This document shows positions 44,640 through 55,444 of a stretch of DNA of 64,000 nt, piece by piece. Position numbers and translations under genes: made by a program. The stretch lies in the NCBI RefSeq assembly GCF_921293095.1, contig NC_060251.1, positions 67,774,774 to 67,838,773 of the forward strand, written 5' to 3'. The DNA is from Ischnura elegans. Taxonomy: Eukaryota > Arthropoda > Insecta > Odonata > Coenagrionidae. The notes under the pieces were generated by a model that saw only the letters and a list, made by a program, of their open reading frames with translations, made no database searches and had not been told where the DNA came from. The first letter of the stretch is position 1; the number at the start of each line of letters is the position of its first letter.

Positions 44640-44765
44640 TTAACATAGAAGAACGTATCACATAGAACAGCGATCACAAACACCCATGCCCTGAATGGGG
44701 CTACCTACCCAGGCGGGGCTCAAACCTCCAATCTTCGATATGGCCGGCGAGGACTAGTAGGCCAG
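44640..44765 (-). mobile_element. tRNA-derived SINE, family 1, worn copy
   Basis: On the minus strand GAGGTTTGAGCCCCGCCTGG then GTAGGTAG, CATTCAGGGCATGG and GTGTTTGTGATCG follow the body of 5276-5480. Head damaged; it abuts the family 2 SINE. Confidence 0.65.
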
Positions 44766-45060
44766 CGATGTTATATCCCCATCTCGTGGGGCCAGGTTCT
44801 AATCTCCGGGGCAGAGATTTCTCAGAGGTTAACCGATTCCTCCTATTGTGCTTTGTGGAAAGCACCCCAAGTTCAAAACTTCGTCCGTTAGATGGGACGT
44901 TACGCTATGGTCCCCTCGGCGCCTTTCGTTAAGAGAGGGCTAATGTCGATTATGGGTTTCTCTTCACCCTTCCCTTCTGTAAGCTGCCCCATTGCGAAAA
45001 TGACCTAAGATGCCACCTCCTCGAAATACCCGTCTACCAACAGCCGAGGTCAATTTTATG
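44750..45060 (+). mobile_element. tRNA-derived SINE, family 2, copy 2
   Basis: Contains CATCTCGTGGGGCCAGGTTC, GATGGGACGTTACGCTATGG and GTCCCCTCGGCGCCTTTCGT, GGGCTAATGTCGAT, in the order of 37750-38045. Confidence 0.72.
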
Positions 45061-45074
45061 AACCCTACCTTCGG

Positions 45075-45440
45075 TGTAATTATTATTAAAGAATTCTATC
45101 GTTTAAATCTGGTTTACATGTTACATTTAGCGAAATGCCCCGCCTGCCCCCTCTCCACAAATTAACTTTCCTCTTCAATTCACAATACAGCCTAATTCCT
45201 TTCATCCCTATGAATCCCCTTCCTCCTTATTCTTCTTTAAGTCAAAATCCTTAGTCTACTCCGTATTTCATAAGTTTCTCCACCATGTGTATCACTTCGT
45301 CGTTCCTCCTCTCCGTCCACCTCACCTTGTCCATCGTCTTCCATACCCAGATCTCGAGCAGATCCGGTAAGTTTTCCATTTTCCTATTCGTCCAAGTTCC
45401 GCACAAGTTTAGTGCTACAGTCCAGATTGCTTCAGCCAAA
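45075..45440 (-). mobile_element. LINE fragment, family B
   Basis: Minus-strand frame 45251-45439 reads DLLEIWVWKTMDKVRWTERR and NDEVIHMVEKLM, the same C-terminal block as 32222-32500. 3' end near 45075 with an AATAATTAC tail. Truncated at both ends relative to a full LINE. Confidence 0.7.
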
Positions 45441-45631
45441 CTTCTGTGGAGTCGACTAGACGTCGGATTGGACCTACTACAAGAAATAGACGATTGACAA
45501 TCGTCAAGAATTACTCGTCAGCTATTCAATTTTTATTTCGCAACGCAAGAGTGATACGCTACTTATTTCACAACTGTAAGCACGATGGGCTACCATAAGC
45601 ATTTTATTAGAACTTCCATGGAATAACATAG

Positions 45632-45704
45632 GGCCCTGTGGCGCAACGGATAACGCGTCTGACTACGGATCAGAAGATTCCAGGTTCGAATCCTGGCAGG
45701 GTCG
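45632..45704 (+). tRNA. tRNA-Arg (anticodon ACG)
   Basis: 73 bases, same body as 29452-29524, followed by AATTTTTTTG (T7 terminator). Part of duplicon unit 1. Confidence 0.96.
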
Positions 45705-45743
45705 AATTTTTTTGCAGCCGTTAAAATATAGTTTCGTCGTAAC

Positions 45744-46061
45744 CAGATCCGGCCATAGGGCGGGGCGATTTCCCCGGGCCCCGCGTTCGTGAAAAAAATT
45801 AAAATATAAGATAGTTTTGAAAACGCAATTTCAACTATTACTGTATTGTTAAGTCCATGCTAGACAAAAAATAATTTTATGAAAAAGGAATAATAATGCA
45901 GTAATTTTTATTGTGCATACGTTTGTCACATACTTAGCCAGAGAGTGGTAGGGATTCAAAATGCTCGAGTTTGTAGATGGGGTATAGAGTTCAATATTTT
46001 AAGTGAAGGGCCCCGCATTGAAGGTTCGCCCCTAGCCCCGCACCTGCTAGGGCCGGCCCTG
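45744..46061. mobile_element. hAT-like MITE, CAGGGCCGGCC family, perfect 8-bp TSD
   Basis: Left end CAGATCCGGCCATAGGGCGG, right end CTAGGGCCGGCCCTG. GTCGTAAC flanks it at 45736-45743 and 46062-46069. A shorter relative of 55445-55847: it lacks about 85 bases from the middle that hold the transposase remnant in that copy. Confidence 0.88.
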
Positions 46062-46553
46062 GTCGTAACCCAGCCGGCACAGCCCATACCGCATCTATAT
46101 GTGAAGTGGATGCAATGCGTGACAGAATGCGCTAGGTACCAAATATCCTTCTGCCATCCTTTGCTAGTTGCGCCTATGAATGCCATATTTTTCATGATGT
46201 GGTTTAATACTTAAAAATATCTGCAAGTCCTCGCATTAATTATTATAAAATTTCAAGAACTATTATTATTATAATTATTCATTGTATTCAAGATTTTCAC
46301 GGACATACGGAAGTAAATTTTCATTCCGCGTTTCGCTCTACAAAATTTCTTCGGAAATTGTACTATCTTGCTTTTCCACATTAGTCAGGTGGCTATATTG
46401 TGTAGGGAGTGTCAGAATAAGGAAAAGATACAAGTTTCTTTATCTTGGAGGAGGGTTTTGATTGATACTTGTAAATCCGCATCCACATTACGATTTGCGA
46501 TAGCCAAACTTCTGTGAAATGGACTAGACTTTGGATGGTACCTTCTATAGTAT

Positions 46554-46890
46554 CGAATCAGGGTCCAAGGGGGAACCTTACAAGGGGGGACCCTTACAAG
46601 GATACAACACACCGGGGCCGGTACCCAGTAATTCAACTGATACGTCTGATCACCGGGGGAGGGGAATGGATGGGAAGGAAGAAAGGAGGGAGGCGCCGCC
46701 GCGGTAGGAGCCCGTCGGAGAGGATAGAGATGGAAGGGAGGGGATAGGGAAAAACCACCGCCAAGAACGACTGGTCCCACTGCAAGGGAAACCATTACTT
46801 AATTTACCAATGACATTGGAGGATTTTTCTGAGGAGAAAAATCCAAAGATCATTTCGTTGGATGAGGTACTATTAAACTATAGAATGCTA
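46554..46890. mobile_element. 337-bp insertion of unknown class in duplicon unit 2
   Basis: CTATAGTAT lies at 46545-46553 and 46891-46899; the inverted duplicon at 31196-31430 has a single CTATAGTAT at the matching place and no insert. The insert is GA/GG-rich (46650-46750) with a distinct 3' part (TTAATTTACCAATGACATTGG). No TIR seen; the 9-bp duplication could fit several element types. Confidence 0.6.
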
Positions 46891-47056
46891 CTATAGTATA
46901 TGTATACAGGAAATATTCAATTGATAATCGTAAAGAATCTCTCGTCAGCCATCCAATTTTTATTCTGCAACACAATAATGATGCGTAATTTCACAACTAT
47001 AAGCACGATGGGAAATCCCATAAGTATTTTATTAGAACTTCCACTTATTATCAACG

Positions 47057-47129
47057 GGCCCTGTGGCGCAATGGATAACGCGTCTGACTACGGATCAGAA
47101 GATTCCAGGTTCGAATCCTGGCAGGGTCG
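47057..47129 (+). tRNA. tRNA-Arg (anticodon ACG)
   Basis: 73 bases; differs from the other intact copies by one D-loop base (AATGG for AACGG). All stems pair. T7 terminator at about 47133-47139. Part of duplicon unit 2. Confidence 0.95.
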
Positions 47130-47270
47130 TTATTTTTTTCTGCTGTTGTACAACAGGTTCGTCGTAACTCGCAGCGCTCTTCAAAATTTCCTCTCGTCTT
47201 GGGCAGTCATACAATCTTACTTTTTCACATTCGTCAGGTGGGCTTACCGAGATTTTTTTCAATCTTTCAT

Positions 47271-48472
47271 GAGGTCATCTTCTAACATAGCGCAAGGCCT
47301 AGTGTATTATTGAATAATTCTCATAACTATTATTATCGCTAGTCTCCGGACCAATAGATATTGTTTTTTAGTCTTACCTGCTCTTGGATGTTGTTTTGCC
47401 TTTTATTTTATGGGATGATTCAAGTGATGGTTAAAAAGTGCAATTCTCTCGTGTGATACCTCCTGAAATATCCATCCTTATATTTTATTCTATCTAACTT
47501 ACGATAATGGAAAGCGTAGTGGACTATGTAAATTGTAAACTACATGTAATGTAGGGAAAGATGTAGTAGATTTGTATGGAAATTTATATAGTCTTGGGGC
47601 ATAGGTTAGGGAAATGAAATGCAAAAACAAATGTTTGCCGGCGTTTCGATATTTTCTTATACCTTATTCAGGGCTTTTAATAATGTTTACTTAAAATTAA
47701 TACATGAAGGCATGAACGATTTTTACAATGATATTTTTTACAATAATAAAATAAAAAATGCAAAAAGAATTCTATTATACATTAATGAAAAAAGATACCA
47801 GAATTTTGATATGTACATATTTGTTTGATAATAATCATCCCCTCCATTGAAGAGTGCGTTGTTTTGTTGTCGATTTACCACTACAATAATTTTCTTGGTA
47901 AATCTCAACGTTTTATTGTTTAAGCTCAACCGGTTCAGGCGTAACATAGTGGAATTTCAACATCTGGTCGAAGGCTATGTTTCATTCCACTGCGCTGACA
48001 AATCCAGGTAGAGTTTGGCCTGATATACTCCGCGATTAAGTTCCGAATAGATAAGTCAAAATAAATAGTTTTTTTAAAAATCATCAGTGCATTGCATTAA
48101 AGATTAGAGCTCGGACACCCCTTTTCCTTAAAAGTGGTTCTCTCATTTTTCCAATACTTTTTTCAATTAAAACGAACTGAGTGGCAAATTAAAATTTCCT
48201 TTCACTTTTCCGAAAACGGGTTTCGCTTCCAAAGCTTTATGTAATGAAATTTGGGAACAGAATGGAGACCATATATGTGTCTCTTTGTAAGAAAGCTTCC
48301 ATAAAATCTCGCGAGCCCTAATTCCACTTAAATTTTACTGTTGTCCGTGTCATATTGTGAAGTCGTTCGCTGCGAGCGATAAGAACAGTCGGACTAGGAC
48401 GTAATGGCGCTGGCCTTAACATTCTTATCAATAGTCGGTCCGGAACGGCTACTTGGGCCGTTTCGTCGTTGA
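47271..48472. other. intergenic, nothing recognised
   Basis: AT-rich; small frames at 47619-47828 and 47738-47947 without support. Confidence 0.4.
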
Positions 48473-48562
48473 GCTCCAGTGGCGCAATTGGTTAGCGCAC
48501 GGTACTTATATGACAGTGTCCGAGCTATGCCGGGGTTGTGAGTTCGAGCCTCACCTGGAGCA
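48473..48562 (+). tRNA. tRNA-Ile (anticodon UAU), intron-containing
   Basis: 90 bases. Acceptor GCTCCAG pairs with CTGGAGC, discriminator A; D arm GCGC/GCGC; anticodon stem CGGTA/TGCCG; loop starts CTTATA with TAT at 48507-48509; T arm GTTCGAGCC. A 16-base intron lies at 48511-48526, right after position 37, as expected for eukaryotic tRNA-Ile(UAU). A T8 terminator follows at once. It decodes the rare AUA codon. Confidence 0.96.
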
Positions 48563-48747
48563 ATTTTTTTTCTGGGCGGAATGATTCATATAGTTCATGA
48601 TATTTTCTGTCATTTACGCTCCTCGCTGAAATATCATGTCACATATTTTTTCGGTATTTTTATACAGCATTTTTATTTCATTCGTCATCCTCTCCTTTTA
48701 GCGGTATGAAAGCAAGGTAGTTATCATATATGTCAGTTTTCCTTTTA

Positions 48748-49003
48748 CAGTGGCGTAGCCCGGGGGGGACCCGGGGGGTCCGAAATTTAAAAATACAATT
48801 ACCTATTGTCCTTAATAAAAGAAAACAAAATATTGGAAAATCAGGAATTTACGAAATGTTTCTTTAACAAATTTAGTTTTTTCGATCATGCAAAGTGTTA
48901 AAATTAGTTTAAAACCCATTACTTAGTGCCCGTTTTTTCAAAAATTTTCCTCCCTGGTTATGGACACCCCCCCCCCCGAACGAAATTCCTGGCTACGCCA
49001 CTG
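48748..49003. mobile_element. hAT-like MITE, family B
   Basis: Starts CAGTGGCGTAGCCCGGGGGG and ends TGGCTACGCCACTG. Flanks TCCTTTTA and TCTTTTTA agree at 7 of 8. Shares its core with 31561-31846 and, inverted, with 52050-52235. 256 bp. Confidence 0.83.
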
Positions 49004-49159
49004 TCTTTTTACTATGTATAGTAGCAGAATTCTTAAAATTGAATGCATAAACGATAGGATAATAAAAATAATCGCTGGATTGAATAAATGGATATTTGTA
49101 TTATATATTGATGGCACCAGTTCTGTTGGAACAATGGATGATTGCCCCCAAACATTTTC

Positions 49160-49530
49160 ATTTCATCTACACCTACATAATACCCCGCAAGCCGTCTACA
49201 AGGCGTGTGGCGGGGGTATTAGGACACCAGCCGTTTACAAATAAAGAGGAAGTACTCTAAGGAAATTACGACTAGCATTTGCGATTAAGGTCCTTTAAGG
49301 TTCGGGGGAAAAACGGGTTCCTATATCTATCCGTTCCGCAAAACATCGCCATTAATTTATCTCTTCTGTCAGACTTGTAAATATAGTGGGGCTCTAATAT
49401 TATGTTCTCCGTGTCGCTCTTAAAGATATACATCCTCAATTGTTCAAGCAATCTGAGCCTAGCGCACGGCCTCCGAGTCTCCTGCGGCCCCCGACCGAAT
49501 TCGCTTGACGGCGCACCTATATATTCCACT
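49160..49530 (-). mobile_element. LINE 3' fragment with terminal hairpin, copy 1
   Basis: Minus-strand frame 49272-49529 reads RLLEQLRMYIFKSDTENIIL, EPHYIYKSDRRDKL, DRYRNPFFPRTLKDLN: the 'CRT-x-x-Y-x-x-SFFPRTI-x-x-WN'-like tail seen at the C-terminus of several LINE clades. Past the stop, ATACCCCCGCCACACGCC and GGCTTGCGGGGTAT form a hairpin (49178-49220). Paralogue at 60037-60502. Confidence 0.7.
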
Positions 49531-49624
49531 GCTTTTGTAAAGGGTATGGTGTAATTGACTAAGACTGGAATAAGTTATATAATATAATTTATTAAAAAAA
49601 GAGTAAGAATGATGTGCCATGGTG

Positions 49625-49735
49625 GACGATGAGAGGAAACTATAGGAGATACGGAGGAGACAGAAGATTTGGATGAAGCGAGTTATGAGAGGGGAGAGAA
49701 TGCTAAAAACCGTGTCAGAGGGGAGAATATTAGGT
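49625..49735 (+). mobile_element. LINE fragment, family B
   Basis: GGAGATACGGAGGAGACAGA, AGATTTGGATGAAGCGAG, GAGAGAATGCTAAAAACCGT and GTCAGAGGGGAG match the reverse complement of 32222-32330. Oriented opposite to the other copies. Confidence 0.6.
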
Positions 49736-50229
49736 AAGAAGAAATCCATTTTGTGCTGTATTAATTGTTCTCGAATTATCATTATTACTTTACGGCTTCG
49801 TTAATTTTCAGAGTAGTCACTCTTATGGAAAGCTTGGGTGGTCGGAAAGTCAATTGAACTGTGTCTGGAAATAATTTCAGGGAAAATGGCAAAAATCGAG
49901 AAAAATGTAGTTTGCCGTAGATATCGAACGGTGATTTTTTTCCTTATTCTCTGACACTTTTATATGTACATCTTCTATACTTGATCGCCTCTACTCCAAC
50001 ATGTCTTTCAGGTGGTTCTTCGTACTTGTAAAAGTTTATTGTTATCCTGTGATTTTACTTAAAATATATTGAGTTACTGAGTCAAAGTTAATGTATACCT
50101 ACCTATAATTTACATTATTGTACAGAGATAAATGTTTGGTAAAATATGCTGTATCAACCCGTATGTTAAACTGTGAAAGGAGTTTGAAAAACTTTAGAAA
50201 AATAAGGTTATTTCAGTTTGGTAACTGAG

Positions 50230-50605
50230 TGGCCACCCTGTTAACATCGTATCTTGTTGAAATTTTCAGATAAATATGTTTATTTTTCAAATCGAAACTT
50301 TCTTCCTCACTATTAAAAATTGTCTTCATGCTATGTTAAAAAGTGATAAATTTTTGTTAAGCGTCTCAAAACCATATATCCGATGAGTTACGGAAACTAC
50401 ACTGTTTACAGGGTTGCCATTAGTAAACCAAACTTAAGTCCCCCTTCCCCCTTCCTTTCCACAATTTTTAAATTCCATTTAAAATTTTCATATTCGTTTT
50501 TCACATCGACACTTTCCTTCTCCCTATTAAGAATTATTCTCAGTCCAGGTTGAAAGAGTGATACATTTTTGTTACGCGATTCAAAACCTCTTATGCACCC
50601 CACCC
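50230..50605. repeat. diverged tandem duplication, about 190 bp x 2
   Basis: Units of about 50230-50395 and 50410-50605 share TTTTCAKATWNRTTTWTTTTTC, TCGAMACTTTC, TTCYYCMCTATTAA, AATTRTYYTCA, GTGATAMATTTTTGTTA and TCAAAACC. No coding potential. Confidence 0.6.
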
Positions 50606-51502
50606 TTGTCAATCATTCATAATTACATTTCCTATCGTGCCACATCATCATTAGTATGTTAGAGGATGCCTGGGGTTGCCATAACCACCGAACATGCCTT
50701 GTTCGGTCGTCTAGTCCCGGCTGAGCGTAATAAAACTTAATCATCTTTGAGTTTGCGTTCGCCCGGCTTTGATTACTGCGGCGGTCTCGTCGCAATTGTT
50801 TTTTATGGCCATCGCCGCGGTTTCGAACTTCGGTTCAAGGCTGTGGGGCGAGCCGCTATGCAAAAGTTTTCATAGAAGCTAACCCTCGAAAGCACTCTTG
50901 TTCTTTTCAGATTTCATCCGAGGGTTTCCCTATCTGGTTCCGTAATAGCTTTTTCTCTTTGCCATTTTAAACTAATCATTTTCTCTCCGGCTGCTCTTAA
51001 CAGTATATATGCTTTAACTTCAATAAAAAAATGGAAAAGCTGGTGGTAGCATCAGCTGAGAAATTTTTCTGTTAGAATTTCACTACCTCCCAAAGTTAAT
51101 GAATGTGTCGTTCGTCCTTCGGGAACTTGCACGGGGAGGAGCAATAACTGGAAGCTCGGTCCGAAACGTGTTGTTCTAGTTTGTATTTTTTAGAAAATGG
51201 AAAATCATGGTTCATCCCTTTTGCTAGAATTGGATATAATATTGGTTGCCATTGGAGATGCTAAGACTACCAAGCCGATGGCTCGAATTTTGAGAATAAT
51301 TATAGACGATATTAACAGACGAATTTGGCGTGAATGAATGTTTTACATGCGAAAAAGTGGAAGTACTTGATACATTTCGCGTGGATAACTCACCCATGTA
51401 TTTATTTTTTTGGCGTTTACAGGGAATTTTTGGAGGAATCTGCAATAATTCTGGAGGTGGTACGGAAATCAATCTTAAGATTTTTTGTCCTGTAACATTG
51501 CA
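50606..51502. other. intergenic, nothing recognised
   Basis: No supported feature. Confidence 0.4.
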
Positions 51503-51745
51503 TCGCAACTCCTTAGTTACTGAGCTACACAAACATTTTTTTTGGATGTGCTTTGCAATTGCATTGGAAATTTATTCTAACGCATTTTAGAAATTTTATT
51601 TAAACTTTGGATTTATAGGGCATAAATAATGAAGGTTGGACGAAAATTTGCGATTATAATTTTTGAGCCTAATGAAACGAGAGCTTTAAGTGAGTACCAA
51701 CAAAACGATTGCGCAATCTCACCCATTTTGAGATTAATTGATATT
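51503..51745. repeat. dispersed repeat, copy 2
   Basis: Begins TCGCAACTCCTTAGTTACTG and carries GGATGTGCTTTGCAATTGCA, AGGGCATAAA, TTTGCGATTATAATTTTTGA and GATTGCGCAATC. Matches 39450-39670. Confidence 0.6.
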
Positions 51746-52049
51746 TTAACACGCAGCCGAAATCAAATCTTTCTCTGTGAAAGGTTTGTATGTGCGTGGA
51801 AGATTTTGTTGCTGTTTTGGAAATTTTTTGAGAAGTAATGCATAGCTGAGCTGCGTAGCGGATGAAAGCTATATTTACAGTACACATACAGAGCGGATTG
51901 ATACCTGGAAGGATATCTTTATAATTCAGTTGAACCAAAAGTCATTTTTCGTACGCTATAGTTGTTTTTAATCGGAATGACTACATTTATTCGGCGACAA
52001 CGATCAACATATCAGTGTAATACTGTAAGGTATGCAGTGATTCCGTGCG

Positions 52050-52235
52050 GGAGGGGGGGGGGGGGGTCCAGAACTAGGGGGTGGAAATAAAAATAAACAA
52101 GTTACTGAATAGAAGATTTTAAACTAATTTTAACACTTTTCACTGTCGAAAAAAACTTCACTCGTCAAGGAAATCTTTCCTAATTTCATGATTTTTCAAC
52201 ATTTTGTTTTCTTTTATGAAGCAAAGTCACTGTAA
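52050..52235. mobile_element. hAT-like MITE, family B, truncated
   Basis: A G-run (about 52054-52067) leads into AAACTAATTTTAACACTTTT, CATGATTTTTCAACATTTTG and TTTTCTTTTATGAAG, the reverse complement of the core of 48748-49003. One end only. Confidence 0.55.
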
Positions 52236-54060
52236 TAAGTTCAACAAATTCAGGCTTCAATTGGTGGAAGTTAGACATACATTTTAATGGTTTAATTTCA
52301 TTTAATTTTGTGGAAAACTGCTACGATCTTTTATTTATTAAAAAAGAAAGTCACTGTGTTTTTATACTGGGGGGAGGGGTGCGGACCCCAGGACCTCTCA
52401 TCTCTCCACTCTACTGGTGCAATAGTTTGCATGTATATTCCAATTTTATTTTAATGGTTGTTACCTTTTCGCTGGTATCATTTTCATGAATCGAATCATT
52501 GCCGTGAACCAAGTCAAAAGAAAAGTCTCTTCGAAAAGAATCGAATTTCTCACCTCCAGTGGGAAGGTATCTAGCGCAAAAGAGATCCATTTCGAGCGCC
52601 AATTTTTTTGCGCATATTTTGTTCGCTGCTCCTAGTAGTCTATCCTCTACCTACCCTCGCGAAAACCCATGGTGAATTTTCCAATGCGGAGATAGAGGGG
52701 GGAAAAGTTAAAGCGAAGGGGTGAAGGGAGGCTGGGGCCCCTGAAGCATAAGTTCTTATCGCTGCTCGAGCGTCCTTGCCGACTATAATGGAATGCATCA
52801 ACGAACCTCGAGAAAAAGTTTCAACCCTCTCCAAGGTAGCGAAAGGTAACGCCGTGGTGAAAGGAAGTGCGTAATTGATGACGCCAATTTTTTTTTTGGT
52901 CTTCTCAGAGCTCTAAAGATTTCCCGAGGTGTCTTTCTCCTCCCGTACCATGGTGTCCCTCATCAAACTCTCCTCTGCCGTGCTCAAGTTATTCTTCTAC
53001 CTAGTTCGCGAGCCTCGTATCCTTTTTTTTTTGTCGCCGGCGAGTTTTCGCGAGCTTCCCGGCATATTTAACGCTCGGATGCTCGGAGAAATAGATTTTC
53101 TTGGAAAGGACGTCATCGTTCGCCTTATACCTGCAGCACGTGGGGATGTCTGTACGACTCGTTTTGTGGAACCTCTCTAATTCACGGGCTTGATCGTGAG
53201 AGGAAAAAATACTCACATCCAAGTCATTGGGTATAAAAGCGTTTTTATTATAGTTGATTTAAAAATTAGAAAATGTGGACATAAGAGGAAGAATACCTCC
53301 TGATTGATTTGTCTTTTTGACAAGACATTGGAATTCTTGCTAAAAATTTATGCTATAATCGTGAAATTTTCTCGGTGATAAAGTTGAATTTGTTAGCATT
53401 GGCGCGACGAAATGGATTTGGTACATCAATGTAAGTTATTGGTCAAATGAAAAAAGATGTGACGCTTTCCCGGCGTATGCTGGCAGTCATGGAGGAGATT
53501 ACCCGGTGGAGCATCTGAACAGCCTTCTCTACCAAGTAGTTAAATGGGTCAAGTCCTGTGGAAGCGTTTTTCGTGCAGTTGAGGTTTCAATACTGGCTTT
53601 TTGACTAATAGTTGTAAAAATAAATTTTATAGTCAATTATAAATTGAATGTAATGTGCGAGTGGCATTTATAGATCATCATTTCGGGGAAAAGGAAGCCG
53701 GGCCCCCTTCCTCCACCCTTCACCCCATCTTCACCCTTGATGGGATAACCACCGGCAGATCTAAACATTGGTTTGCTCTCAATGCAGGGCGTAACCTCGG
53801 TGACTAGAGGCGATCACGCCTGTCAGGACACGAGACGAATATTCGTCAAGTCTGTTTAGGGCTGTTTCGTCCGATATATGTCGCTTTTTTTAGGGTATCT
53901 TGTGGGACAAGGATTTGTCTTCGCCTCTCCGCGAATACGTACTGCGCGGAATCATCAGTCGGGAGACGTTGGGGCCATCCAGACGTTGACGCTGCATAAT
54001 ACCCCAAGATATTTTTAACCACCATGATTGCCACGCGCAAAAGCTTCAATGAAGAAAAAT
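52236..54060. other. intergenic, nothing recognised
   Basis: The 52929-53180 plus frame has a hydrophobic start but no recognised domain. CpG-richer around 52600-53170. No repeat partners in the window. Confidence 0.4.
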
Positions 54061-54062
54061 CA

Positions 54063-54549
54063 TCATCATTAGTTAACAATCCTAAGATTGATTAGACGCA
54101 GCTCTCCATTCTTCTCTCCTATCCATTACCTTTCTCAAAGTGACGCATTTCTTCTCTTTGATATCCTTTACAATCTGTCCTGTGTAACTATTTCGGGGCC
54201 GTCCCTTGCCCTTCTTTCCTTCCACCTGTCCTTCTATGATTGTTTTCATCAGGCCATCATTCCTCGTAATGTGGCGAACTAAGTTGTCCCGTCTTCTGCT
54301 TAAGGTGTTTAGGAAACTTGTCTTTTCTCCTACTCTTCCCAGCACTTCCTCGTCACTTACACGGTCGATCCATTTTATCTTCATCGTTCTTCGGTAGCAC
54401 CACAGTTCGCATGCTTCCACTCTTGACTTCTCTACTGCTGTCAACGTCCAAGCTTCGCTTCCATAGAGAAACATACTCCATATGTAACACCTGATGAATT
54501 GCTTCCCCACATCAAGGCTTTTATTCTCAGCTGTAAGAAGATTTTTCAT
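54063..54549 (-). mobile_element. LINE fragment, family A, with open C-terminal frame
   Basis: A 155-residue minus-strand frame (54082-54549) reads GKQFIRCYIWSMFLYGSEAW, TLTAVEKSRVEACELWCYRR, KWIDRVSDEEVLGRVGE, RRRDNLVRHITRND, GKKGKGRPRNSYTGQI and ends WRAASNQS. This is the C-terminal region of RTE-like LINE reverse transcriptases. The (ATC)n next to 54063 is the family's tail. 5' truncated; the frame is still open, so it is one of the younger fragments. Confidence 0.85.
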
Positions 54550-54787
54550 TTAGTAGAAAGCCCTCTTCGCCTGCGCTACTCTACCGACTATATCTATTTG
54601 TTAAATTCAACTAGGAGATTTCCGGTTTTGCTTGCCTCTTATCTCTCTCACGTATCCAGACTCTTTACAATGAATTGAGATGAAAGATCGATAACATTAG
54701 GGGTGGACAATGGAAGTAAGATTAGCTCGCTTTAAATAAGGAAACTCCATGATTTTTTTACATTAAAATACGTACGAATAATAATAC

Positions 54788-54992
54788 CAGCCTCGGTGGC
54801 GGTGGGGCGAAGTCCTGGCCTGCTAAACCGTAGGTCGCGGGTTCGAGTCCCGCCTGGGTAGGTTGCCACTATCCGGAGGAAGGGTGTGAATGTGTCTTTG
54901 TCAGTTGCTGAAATCTCACAATGTAGGTAAAGACCTCATCGTGCTGTTTTCAGGGGTAATTGAAATAAATAAGTAAATAAATAAATAAATCA
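54788..54992 (+). mobile_element. tRNA-derived SINE, family 1, copy 3
   Basis: CAGCCTCGGTGGCGGTGGGG head, GTCGCGGGTTCGAGTCCCGC with box B, CTGGGTAGGTTGCC, then a body and an (AAAT)n tail at about 54964-54992. The body after the tRNA part differs from 5276-5480, so the two share a head but may be different subfamilies. Confidence 0.8.
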
Positions 54993-55436
54993 CTGCATGC
55001 CACGGCCATGCGCATGCGCGCGATCCATATAAATGATTCAGTATCAAGTACATAAGGTTTTCTTCATCTCCCGCATGTGGGGTGGGGGTAGGTCCTTCTG
55101 CCTTCCCCTCTCTAAAGTTCCTCAGCAAGGGGAGTGAATAGAGGAGGCCCAATTCCATCCCATAGAAGTCTGATTTTTATTGCCACTCCGGTCGCATATT
55201 GACCGGTTTTCAAAAATATCCGTGGCGCGACGATGAGTGCAATGCAATCTGCTTATATCCCAATATTTTTCATTAATATGCTTGTAATCGCAAGTAATGG
55301 CAATGATATGTTATGAATTTGATAGATCACATCGTAATGCATGTAAATTTCGGTTGACAAACCTAAATAGACCTTATTTCCACGTGAAACTTAGATAAAT
55401 TTGTCCGTCAGCGACGCGAGTGGCGACCTCTGTAAA
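54993..55436. other. intergenic, nothing recognised
   Basis: No supported feature. Confidence 0.4.
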
Positions 55437-55444
55437 CCCATTTT

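Larger units (their letters stand above)
45441..47270 (+). repeat. tandem tRNA-Arg duplicons
   Basis: Unit 1 is about 45430-46400 and unit 2 about 46465-47270. Each has the order AGCCAAACTTCTGTG, (CTATAGTAT in unit 2), ATCGTMAAGAATYWCTCGTC, CAATTTTTATT, AAGCACGATGGG, TTTTATTAGAACTTCCA, tRNA, T-run, GTCGTAAC, CTTTTCACAT-like, GTCAGGTGG. Unit 1 is broken by an hAT MITE (45744-46061) and unit 2 by a 337-bp insert (46554-46890). Confidence 0.78.

Noticed and set aside
52929-53180. An 83-codon frame with a hydrophobic segment as a small membrane protein gene
   Set aside because: No homology, no splice or promoter context, and a frame of this size is expected by chance in a CpG-richer stretch.
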